From assembly GCA_949358305.1 (NCBI GenBank), contig OX442314.1, positions 65,977,369 through 66,041,368 on the forward strand: a stretch of DNA of 64,000 nt. The letters are read 5' to 3'. Position 1 is the first letter of the stretch. Each line of letters starts with the position of its first letter. The position numbers and the translations under genes were made by a program. The notes under the pieces are model-generated. The model was not told the DNA's origin. It worked only from the letters and a program-made list of their open reading frames with translations, and searched no databases. The DNA comes from Strigamia acuminata (lineage: Eukaryota > Arthropoda > Chilopoda > Geophilomorpha > Linotaeniidae). Shown here piece after piece: positions 22,582-33,913 of this stretch.

Positions 22582-23939
22582 TGTTTCTGGCAAGGTCGCA
22601 GGCGACAACCAGGCCAGAAGGAGGGGCGGCAATACTTGACTGCTGCTTGGCTAAAATTGATACACAGAAGTTGGCCAAAGACTTGAAGAAATGCAAACAC
22701 TGGACTTGAACTTGCTGCTTCACATGATGATCTGCCACTGGTGAGTTCAAGGAGGAGGAAGGAGGATTTTTCTACTCACTGCACATTGCTTTCTGGTTGT
22801 ATAGAGAAATGAGACTTGGAGAGAAATAAAAAGCAACCATTTTATTCTCTAAATTCTTAACAAGACTACTACAATTGAATCACGAGGATATTACAAAGAA
22901 GTCACACTTTAACAATAATAAGAAACAACAAGTGTAACTATCTCCACATTGTATAAGGACACTTGCACTTAAAGTTACAGAGGTCTCTAAGTGCTTGTAA
23001 AGAGAAATAAGTACTGCTGGCACAACAAAACTACCGTAGAAGTTAATAGTTGAAAACACATAAGCCTAACAGCAAGTATTTGACATTAAATGCAAAAGTA
23101 TACATTAACAACAGTCTCTAACCACAATGCTCGTTGAGAACTAAATTATTCACTCTAAAACACACTGAACAACTCATAAAATAGAGAAAAGAATAAGTAA
23201 AGACATTTTAGACCAATGAGCTGGCAACTTTACAGTAAGTGCAGAAGTTAAGTTATAAATCAACACAGATAAATCTTAAACTTAACACTTTTACATTGCA
23301 TAATAATTAAGTGATTAATTATTAATCAGAACCCACAAAAACTCTTTGGGATTAAACATTTTCTCCTCTCTTTACAGATACAAGTAGACCACTCCCACAG
23401 TAATGGCCGACAATGTAAACAGAGATCACTTGCAGGAAGATAGAAAGGCTTGAAATTAGCTCACTAGACAGGCTACACACAATCTAAGTTAACAAAACGC
23501 TTAATTGGTTAGTAATATACAGAAAACAAACAGAAATTGATTGAAACAGCTTAAAACTGATAATAACATACATTTCTCATTCTAGTACCCTTTTGCTGTC
23601 TGAGAGCATCATTACACCTTGTCACTACATTGACAATAGTGGACTGGAAACAGGAAAACACTTGGAAACATCAAAACATGCATAACACAGGTAAACAAGA
23701 TAGAAAATAAATTCTAAGTGGATAAATAACTAATGTAAAAACTCTTTTCTTCCCAGATTTATCCGGTCAGATCAACCAGTACTGAGAAATTCACTCAAAC
23801 TAACTCAAAGAAGACTTATATTCAAATAAGTGTCTAATTAAATTCCCAATCTAAGATAAATATTAAAAACCCTTTTTAATAATTCCAGATGACTAATTTT
23901 TAAGACGTTTAGCAGCTTTCCTTTATGTTGCTAGCAACA
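22582..23939 (-). repeat. 5' LTR of the thymidine-kinase element (1358 bp)
   Basis: Same length and apparently same sequence as 17351-18708. The right edge GCAACA is followed by ATTG and by satellite in the phase expected from the left flank. Confidence 0.95.
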
Positions 23940-24374
23940 ATTGGTTGGATGTTTCTAAAACTTACATTGGAGCCTTCTACTAAGGTTTAAACACTATTTC
24001 TGAACATTCAGAGACATTGGTCTTGTGGTGTTTGTGCTAAGTCAACTGTGATGAGATCAAAAGTCTATTCTCCTAAATCAATGGTTGAATGTTTCTAAAA
24101 CTTACATTGGAGCCTTCTACTAAGGTTTAAACACTATTTCTGAACATTCAGAGACATTGGTCTTGTGGTGTTTGTGCTAAGTCAACTGTGATGAGATCAA
24201 AAGTCTATTCTCCCAAATCATTGGTTGGATGTTTCTAAAACTTACATTGGAGCCTTCTACTAAGGTTTAAACACTATTTCTGAACATTCAGAGACATTGG
24301 TCTTGTGGTGTTTGTGCTAAGTCAACTGTGATTAGATCAAAAGTCTATTCTCCCAAATCATTGGTTGGATGTCT

Positions 24375-27300
24375 CTAAAACTTACATTGGAGCCTTCTAC
24401 TAAGGTTTAAACACTATTTCTGAACATTCAGAGACATTGGTCTTGTGGTGTTTGTGCTAAGTCAACTGTGATGAGATCAAAAGTCTATTCTCCCAAATCA
24501 TTGGTTGGATGTTTCTAAAATTTACATTGGAGCCTTCTACTAAGGTTTAAACACTATTTCTGAACATTCAGAGACATTGGTCTTGTGGTGTTTGTGCTAA
24601 GTCAACTGTGATGAGATCAAAAGTCTATTCTCCTAAATCAATGGTTGAATGTTTCTAAAACTTACATTGGAGCCTTCTACTAAGGTTTAAACACTATTTC
24701 TGAACATTCAGAGACATTGGACTTGTGGTGTTTGTGCTAAGTCAACTGTGATGAGATCAAAAGTCTATTCTCCCAAATCATTGGTTGGATGTTTCTAAAA
24801 CTTACATTGGAGCCTTCTACTAAGGTTTAAACACTATTTCTGAACATTCAGAGACATTGGACTTGTGGTGTTTGTGCTAAGTCAACTGTGATGAGATCAA
24901 AAGTCTATTCTCCCAAATCATTGGTTGGATGTTTCTAAAACTTACATTGGAGCCTTCTACTAAGGTTTAAACACTAATTCTGAACATTCAGAGACATTGG
25001 TCTTGTGGTGTTTGTGCTAAGTCAACTGTGATTAGATCAAAAGTCTATTCTCCCAAATCATTGGTTGGATGTTTCTAAAACTTACATTGGAGCCTTCTAC
25101 TAAGGTTTAAACACTATTTCTGAACATTCAGAGACATTGGTCTTGTGGTGTTTGTTCTAAGTCAACTGTGATGAGATCAAAAGTCTATTCTCCCAAATCA
25201 TTGGTTGGATGTTTCTAAAACTTACATTGGAGCTTTCTACTAAGGTTTAAACACTAATTCTGAACATTCAGAGACATTGGTCTTGTAGTGTTTGTGCTAA
25301 GTCAACTGTGATGAGATCAAAAGTCTATTCTCCCAAATCATTGGTTGGATGTTTCTAAAACTTACATTGGAGCCTTCTACTAAGGTTTAAACACTAATTC
25401 TGAACATTCAGAGACATTGGTCTTGTGGTGTTTGTGCTAAGTCAACTGTGATTAGATCAAAAGTCTATTCTCCTAAATCATTGGTTGAATGTTTCTAAAA
25501 CTTACATTGGAGCCTTCTACTAAGGTTTAAACACTATTTCTGAACATTCAGAGACATTGGTCTTGTGGTGTTTGTTCTAAGTCAACTGTGATGAGATCAA
25601 AAGTCTATTCTCCCAAATCATTGGTTGGATGTTTCTAAAACTTACATTGGAGCTTTCTACTAAGGTTTAAACACTAATTCTGAACATTCAGAGACATTGG
25701 TCTTGTGGTGTTTGTGCTAAGTCAACTGTGATGAGATCAAAAGTCTATTCTCTTAAATCATTGGTTGAATGTTTCTAAAACTTACATTGGAGCCTTCTAC
25801 TAAGGTTTAAACACTATTTCTGAACATTCAGAGACATTGGACTTGTGGTGTTTGTGCTAAGTCAACTGTGATGAGATCAAAAGTCTATTCTCCCAAATCA
25901 TTGGTTGGATGTTTCTAAAACTTACATTGGAGCCTTCTACTAAGGTTTAAACACTAATTCTGAACATTCAGAGACATTGGTCTTGTGGTGTTTGTGCTAA
26001 GTCAACTGTGATTAGATCAAAAGTCTATTCTCCCAAATCATTGGTTGGATGTTTCTAAAACTTACATTGGAGCCTTCTACTAAGGTTTAAACACTATTTC
26101 TGAACATTCAGAGACATTGGTCTTGTGGTGTTTGTTCTAAGTCAACTGTGATGAGATCAAAAGTCTATTCTCCCAAATCATTGGTTGGATGTTTCTAAAA
26201 CTTACATTGGAGCTTTCTACTAAGGTTTAAACACTAATTCTGAACATTCAGAGACATTGGTCTTGTGGTGTTTGTGCTAAGTCAACTGTGATGAGATCAA
26301 AAGTCTATTCTCCCAAATCATTGGTTGGATGTTTCTAAAACTTACATTGGAGCCTTCTACTAAGGTTTAAACACTATTTCTGAACATTCAGAGACATTGG
26401 TCTTGTGGTGTTTGTGCTAAGTCAACTGTGATGAGATCAAAAGTCTATTCTCCCAAATCATTGGTTGGATGTTTCTAAAATTTACATTGGAGCCTTCTAC
26501 TAAGGTTTAAACACTATTTCTGAACATTCAGAGACATTGGTCTTGTGGTGTTTGTGCTAAGTCAACTGTGATGAGATCAAAAGTCTATTCTCCTAAATCA
26601 ATGGTTGAATGTTTCTAAAACTTACATTGGAGCCTTCTACTAAGGTTTAAACACTATTTCTGAACATTCAGAGACATTGGACTTGTGGTGTTTGTGCTAA
26701 GTCAACTGTGATGAGATCAAAAGTCTATTCTCCCAAATCATTGGTTGGATGTTTCTAAAACTTACATTGGAGCCTTCTACTAAGGTTTAAACACTATTTC
26801 TGAACATTCAGAGACATTGGACTTGTGGTGTTTGTGCTAAGTCAACTGTGATGAGATCAAAAGTCTATTCTCCCAAATCATTGGTTGGATGTTTCTAAAA
26901 CTTACATTGGAGCCTTCTACTAAGGTTTAAACACTAATTCTGAACATTCAGAGACATTGGTCTTGTGGTGTTTGTGCTAAGTCAACTGTGATTAGATCAA
27001 AAGTCTATTCTCCCAAATCATTGGTTGGATGTTTCTAAAACTTACATTGGAGCCTTCTACTAAGGTTTAAACACTATTTCTGAACATTCAGAGACATTGG
27101 TCTTGTGGTGTTTGTTCTAAGTCAACTGTGATGAGATCAAAAGTCTATTCTCCCAAATCATTGGTTGGATGTTTCTAAAACTTACATTGGAGCTTTCTAC
27201 TAAGGTTTAAACACTAATTCTGAACATTCAGAGACATTGGTCTTGTAGTGTTTGTGCTAAGTCAACTGTGATGAGATCAAAAGTCTATTCTCCCAAATCA

Positions 27301-28330
27301 TTGGTTGGATGTTTCTAAAACTTACATTGGAGCCTTCTACTAAGGTTTAAACACTAATTCTGAACATTCAGAGACATTGGTCTTGTGGTGTTTGTGCTAA
27401 GTCAACTGTGATTAGATCAAAAGTCTATTCTCCTAAATCATTGGTTGAATGTTTCTAAAACTTACATTGGAGCCTTCTACTAAGGTTTAAACACTATTTC
27501 TGAACATTCAGAGACATTGGTCTTGTGGTGTTTGTTCTAAGTCAACTGTGATGAGATCAAAAGTCTATTCTCCCAAATCATTGGTTGGATGTTTCTAAAA
27601 CTTACATTGGAGCTTTCTACTAAGGTTTAAACACTAATTCTGAACATTCAGAGACATTGGTCTTGTGGTGTTTGTGCTAAGTCAACTGTGATGAGATCAA
27701 AAGTCTATTCTCTTAAATCATTGGTTGAATGTTTCTAAAACTTACATTGGAGCCTTCTACTAAGGTTTAAACACTATTTCTGAACATTCAGAGACATTGG
27801 ACTTGTGGTGTTTGTGCTAAGTCAACTGTGATGAGATCAAAAGTCTATTCTCCCAAATCATTGGTTGGATGTTTCTAAAACTTACATTGGAGCCTTCTAC
27901 TAAGGTTTAAACACTAATTCTGAACATTCAGAGACATTGGTCTTGTGGTGTTTGTGCTAAGTCAACTGTGATTAGATCAAAAGTCTATTCTCCCAAATCA
28001 TTGGTTGGATGTTTCTAAAACTTACATTGGAGCCTTCTACTAAGGTTTAAACACTATTTCTGAACATTCAGAGACATTGGTCTTGTGGTGTTTGTTCTAA
28101 GTCAACTGTGATGAGATCAAAAGTCTATTCTCCCAAATCATTGGTTGGATGTTTCTAAAACTTACATTGGAGCTTTCTACTAAGGTTTAAACACTAATTC
28201 TGAACATTCAGAGACATTGGTCTTGTGGTGTTTGTGCTAAGTCAACTGTGATGAGATCAAAAGTCTATTCTCCCAAATCATTGGTTGGATGTTTCTAAAA
28301 CTTACATTGGAGCCTTCTACTAAGGTTTAA
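24375..28330. repeat. 14-monomer (1960-bp) tandem duplication inside array 2
   Basis: Rare variants recur exactly 1960 bases apart: AAAATTTACATTGG at about 24517/26477, TCTTGTAGTGTTTG at 25281/27241 and TCTCTTAAATC near 25750/27710. Confidence 0.9.
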
Positions 28331-28805
28331 ACACTAATTCTGAACATTCAGAGACATTGGTCTTGTGGTGTTTGTGCTAAGTCAACTGTGATTAGATCAA
28401 AAGTCTATTCTCCTAAATCATTGGTTGAATGTTTCTAAAACTTACATTGGAGCCTTCTACTAAGGTTTAAACACTATTTCTGAACATTCAGAGACATTGG
28501 TCTTGTGGTGTTTGTTCTAAGTCAACTGTGATGAGATCAAAAGTCTATTCTCCCAAATCATTGGTTGGATGTTTCTAAAACTTACATTGGAGCTTTCTAC
28601 TAAGGTTTAAACACTAATTCTGAACATTCAGAGACATTGGTCTTGTGGTGTTTGTGCTAAGTCAACTGTGATGAGATCAAAAGTCTATTCTCTTAAATCA
28701 TTGGTTGAATGTTTCTAAAACTTACATTGGAGCCTTCTACTAAGGTTTAAACACTATTTTTGAACATTCAGAGACATTGGTCTTGTGGTGTTTGTGCTAA
28801 GTCAA

Positions 28806-31800
28806 CTGCAATGTGAAATGAACTCAAAATTTTTTTTTCAAAATTTATTGCTTGGGTGTTGCTAAAACTTATATTGAAGGCTTCTACTAAGGTTTAAACA
28901 CTATTTCTGAACATTCAGAGACATTGGACTTGTGGTGTTTGTGCTAAGTCAACTGTGATGAGATCAAAAGTCTATTCTCCCAAATCATTAATTGGATGTT
29001 TCTAAAACTTACATTGGAGCCTTCTACTAAGGTTTAAACACTATTTCTGAACATTCAGAGACATTGGTCTTGTGGTGTTTGTGCTAAGTCAACTGTGATT
29101 AGATCAAAAGTCTATTCTCCCAAATCATTGGTTGGATGTTTCTAAAACTTACATTGGAGCCTTCTACTAAGGTTTAAACACTATTTCTGAACATTCAGAG
29201 ACATTGGTCTTGTGGTGTTTGTGCTAAGTCAACTGTGATGAGATCAAAAGTCTATTCTCCCAAATCATTGGTTGGATGTTTCTAAAATTTACATTGGAGC
29301 CTTCTACTAAGGTTTAAACACTATTTCTGAACATTCAGAGACATTGGTCTTGTGGTGTTTGTGCTAAGTCAACTGTGATGAGATCAAAAGTCTATTCTCC
29401 TAAATCAATGGTTGAATGTTTCTAAAACTTACATTGGAGCCTTCTACTAAGGTTTAAACACTATTTCTGAACATTCAGAGACATTGGACTTGTGGTGTTT
29501 ATGCTAAGTCAACTGTGATGAGATCAAAAGTCTATTCTCCCAAATCATTGGTTAGATGTTTCTAAAACTTACATTGGAGATTTCTACTAAGGTTTAAACA
29601 CTATTTCTGAACATTCAGAGACATTGGACTTGTGGTGTTTGTGCTAAGTCAACTGTGATGAGATCAAAAGTCTATTCTCCCAAATCATTGGTTGGATGTT
29701 TCTAAAACTTACATTGGAGCCTTCTACTAAGGTTTAAACACTATTTCTGAACATTCAGAGACATTGGTCTTGTGGCGTTTGTTCTAAGTCAACTGTGATG
29801 AGATCAAAAGTCTATTCTCCCAAATCATTGGTTGGATGTTTCTAAAACTTACATTGGAGCCTTCTACTAAGGTTTAAACACTATTTCTGAACATTCAGAG
29901 ACATTGGTCTTGTGATGTTTGTTCTAAGTCAACTGTGATGAGATCAAAAATCTACTCTCCCAAATCATTGGTTGGATGTTTCTAAAACTTACATTGGAGC
30001 CTTCTACTAAGGTTTAAACACTATTTCTGAACATTCAGAGACATTGGTCTTGTGGTGTTTGTGCTAAGTCAACTGTGATGAGATCAAAAGTCTATTCTCC
30101 CAAATCATTGGTTGGATGTTTCTAAAACTTACATTGGAGCCTTCTACTAAGGTTTAAACACTATTTCTGAACATTCAGAGACATTGGTCTTGTGGTGTTT
30201 GTGCTAAGTCAACTGCGATGTGAAATGAACTCAAAATTTTTTTTTCAAAATTTATTGCTTGGGTGTTGCTAAAACTTATATTGAAGGCTTCTACTAAGGT
30301 TTAAACACTATTTCTGAACATTCAGAGACATTGGACTTGTGGTGTTTGTGCTAAGTCAACTGTGATGAGATCAAAAGTCTATTCTCCCAAATCATTGGTT
30401 GGATGTTTCTAAAACTTACATTAGAGCCTTCTACTAAGGTTTAAACACTAATTCTGAACATTCAGAGACATTGGTCTTGTGGTGTTTGTGCTAAGTCAAC
30501 TGTGATGAGATCAAAAGTCTATTCTCTTAAATCATTGGTTGAATGTTTCTAAAACTTACATTGGAGCCTTCTACTAAGGTTTAAACACTATTTCTGAACA
30601 TTCAGAGACATTGGTCTTGTGGTGTTTGTGCTAAGTCAACTGTGATGAGATCAAAAGTCTATTCTCCTAAATCAATGGTTGAATGTTTCTAAAACTTACA
30701 TTGGAGCCTTCTACTAAGGTTTAAACACTATTTCTGAACATTCAGAGACATTGGACTTGTGGTGTTTATGCTAAGTCAACTGTGATGAGATCAAAAGTCT
30801 ATTCTCCCAAATCATTGGTTAGATGTTTCTAAAACTTACATTGGAGATTTCTACTAAGGTTTAAACACTATTTCTGAACATTCAGAGACATTGGACTTGT
30901 GGTGTTTGTGCTAAGTCAACTGTGATGAGATCAAAAGTCTATTCTCCCAAATCATTGGTTGGATGTTTCTAAAACTTACATTGGAGCCTTCTACTAAGGT
31001 TTAAACACTATTTCTGAACATTCAGAGACATTGGTCTTGTGGCGTTTGTTCTAAGTCAACTGTGATGAGATCAAAAGTCTATTCTCCCAAATCATTGGTT
31101 GGATGTTTCTAAAACTTACATTGGAGCCTTCTACTAAGGTTTAAACACTATTTCTGAACATTCAGAGACATTGGTCTTGTGGTGTTTGTTCTAAGTCAAC
31201 TGTGATGAGATCAAAAATCTACTCTCCCAAATCATTGGTTGGATGTTTCTAAAACTTACATTGGAGCCTTCTACTAAGGTTTAAACACTATTTCTGAACA
31301 TTCAGAGACATTGGTCTTGTGGTGTTTGTGCTAAGTCAACTGTGATGAGATCAAAAGTCTATTCTCCCAAATCATTGGTTGGATGTTTCTAAAACTTACA
31401 TTGGAGCCTTCTACTAAGGTTTAAACACTATTTCTGAACATTCAGAGACATTGGTCTTGTGGTGTTTGTGCTAAGTCAACTGCGATGTGAAATGAACTCA
31501 AAATTTTTTTTTCAAAATTTATTGCTTGGGTGTTGCTAAAACTTATATTGAAGGCTTCTACTAAGGTTTAAACACTATTTCTGAACATTCAGAGACATTG
31601 GACTTGTGGTGTTTGTGCTAAGTCAACTGTGATGAGATCAAAAGTCTATTCTCCCAAATCATTGGTTGGATGTTTCTAAAACTTACATTAGAGCCTTCTA
31701 CTAAGGTTTAAACACTAATTCTGAACATTCAGAGACATTGGTCTTGTGGTGTTTGTGCTAAGTCAACTGTGATGAGATCAAAAGTCTATTCTCTTAAATC

Positions 31801-32000
31801 ATTGGTTGAATGTTTCTAAAACTTACATTGGAGCCTTCTACTAAGGTTTAAACACTATTTCTGAACATTCAGAGACATTGGTCTTGTGGTGTTTGTTCTA
31901 AGTCAACTGTGATGAGATCAAAAGTCTATTCTCCCAAATCATTGGTTGGATGTTTCTAAAACTTACATTGGAGCTTTCTACTAAGGTTTAAACACTAATT
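28806..32000. repeat. 9- to 10-unit higher-order repeats (1407 and 1267 bp)
   Basis: 147-bp variant monomers are spaced 1407 then 1267 bases. Rare variants such as GTTTATGCTAAG and TTGGAGATTTCTAC (about 29572 and 30839) recur 1267 apart. The block starting at 28806, including its ATTAATTGGATG variant, is found again at 34357. Confidence 0.85.
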
Positions 32001-32167
32001 CTGAACATTCAGAGACATTGGTCTTGTGGTGTTTGTGCTAAGTCAACTGTGATGAGATCAAAAGTCTATTCTCCCAAATCATTGGTTGGATGTTTCTAAA
32101 ACTTACATTGGAGCCTTCTACTAAGGTTTAAACACTAATTCTGAACATTCAGAGACATTGGTCTTGT

Positions 32168-33913
32168 TGTTGCCAGCAAGCAGTGATTGCTGCAAGGACT
32201 GGCAACTCACGCACCTCGTAATAAACATTCGAGCGATCAAATCTTCGCACAGCACTTTTCACTACTCGACTCGATTGAAACCATTCTGACATCTGATAAC
32301 GCATATCATGTTTTCTGACTTGGCCATCATTGTCCTCTCCATGTCGACCAAAACTCGAGAACCTGGCTTTTGCTTTAAACATGACTGTTGGCGGATATTC
32401 GGGCTCGAATATCAATCTCGTCTTTCATAAATCAAAGATGGCGCAGATTCGAATCTCGCGCTTGTGTGCAACCGAAAAGAAACACTCGTTCTTATTTACG
32501 AACAAATATAAACCGATGTTTAATCGTTCAAATCAGAACTATAACTGTTTTTACAATGTGTAAACTCGTGTCACGGTCTCTAACAACAATAAACGTCAAC
32601 ACGACAGCATTATTAATAAAATAGATAACAATATATCAAAAAGCCAATGTCTCAAAACGGCCTCCGTACAACAAAACAAGAACGGCCGTTGAGAGTTCAA
32701 ATTACACCAAAAAACTTATCTTTAATATCGAAAATCGAGCATATAAATAACTCAAACCCTAATGATTATTTAATACAGCGAAAATGAAATGAAAGAAGGT
32801 GCAAACCTTCAAAATTAAAACCTCAACGAACATTGAATGGAAATCTCGAAAACCCGAAAACTGCTACATTTCGCCACGAGACGTCGCCTAATCAATGTCA
32901 ACGAAAACTTAATCTAATCAATCGTAATTCTCGCATCCCGAACATGGCCACTGTCTTAATACGAATAAAGAACCCAAATAATGCATCCTCGACACTCGTT
33001 GTGCGCATTTAATAAATCCCTTGCATTGCACGGAATTAAATTCCCATCGCCCGCACTAAACCCAATGCTATTCGCGGGCGAGTTATAAAACCCGAACTCG
33101 ACCGAATAGATGCACGATGCGCCAAATCACGTGACACCCGACCAAACGATTGAATCTTATCCGAAACACAAAACAACGAAAAAATAACCAACTAATCAAT
33201 TCGAAATCGCATTAAATCACACAATAAAAACTTAAGTCGAACAAATCTTATTCTGAATCAAATTAAATCTCAATCGAAAACGAGGCTCGTTGTACCAACT
33301 GTCTTCTAATGGCGGATCTAGATGATCAACGCTCCTTGGTGAGCAACGAAGCTTCGCCTCGGCCCAACGCCGAATCATCGGACTTTAATCCACGGTAAAT
33401 TACAACTAAAGCTATTTATTTAATCACCGGAGTGGTTTCTAAACTAATGTATTCAAATCTACAGCTTCAAAACAACATCTTTCCGAGTGCACTTCGACCA
33501 GACCAAACCGCTCGATAATCAACAACGACTTCGCTTTTCGCTTTGAAACCCATCCTCGCCGTTATCGCCTTTAATTAGCGACCCAATGCCTGCCTGTACC
33601 GTGTCAGATAAGTTCTTGAAAATTATTCAAACTAACCGGAACCGAAATTAAAAACCTTAACTTTTCCTTTGTAGATAAATCCGATGCCCGAACTTAACAC
33701 AAGATGGCGGACTGCGCTCACCTCTCATTTCCAATGTTGCGAACTCTTCGAGAAATTGAGACTTTCAAAGAAACGAAATGACCGAAACGATTCAGCAAAC
33801 CCCGACAACTTACAAGGTAAACATTCCACGAATGGTAATTCGAATCATGCAGATGAACCAAAGTTTCTTTCTCTTTTCTGAATATTAATTTTGTTGCGTA
33901 TCTGCTCGCAACA
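32168..33913 (-). repeat. Solo LTR of BEL/Pao-like family X (1746 bp)
   Basis: Nearly the same sequence, in the opposite orientation, as the LTR at 56882-58627 and of equal length; I see only a few substitutions (for example near 33322). In element sense it begins TGTTGCG-8 bases-CGCAACA and ends GCTGGCAACA. Flanks are TTGT (32164-32167) and TCGT (33914-33917): a 4-bp target duplication with one substitution. No internal region remains, as expected after LTR-LTR recombination. Short frames inside are not supported as genes. Confidence 0.92.
33700..33712 (+). promoter_or_regulatory. YY1-like motif in family X LTR
   Basis: CAAGATGGCGGAC is the closest match in the window to the YY1/Pho consensus; weaker copies are at about 33306 (TAATGGCGGATC) and 32434 (AAAGATGGCGCAG). 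The same sites occur in the second X LTR, for instance near 57083. Confidence 0.4.

Larger units (their letters stand above)
17351..23939 (-). mobile_element. Non-autonomous BEL/Pao-like element carrying a thymidine kinase
   Basis: Two 1358-bp LTRs (17351-18708 and 22582-23939) look identical, and the element is flanked by the 4-bp target duplication ATTG (17347-17350 and 23940-23943) made from satellite sequence. On the minus strand the order is 5' LTR, primer-binding site, about 820 bp of leader, one ORF (Gag, protease region, thymidine kinase), then 3' LTR. The internal region is only 3.9 kb and encodes no reverse transcriptase, RNase H or integrase, so the element must be copied by enzymes made elsewhere. 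It is complete and young. Confidence 0.95.
23940..32167. repeat. 140-bp satellite, array 2 (about 59 monomers)
   Basis: Continues array 1 in phase across the thymidine-kinase element. Divergent 147-bp monomers begin near 28806, 30213 and 31480. Contains a 1960-bp (14-monomer) duplication and a 1267-bp (9-unit) duplication. Frequent local variants include GGAGCTTTCTAC, AACACTAATTC and GATTAGATC. No gene. Confidence 0.98.

Noticed and set aside
22132-22632. Protein gene in the leader of the thymidine-kinase element
   Set aside because: The frame crosses the LTR boundary and primer-binding site and matches no known domain.
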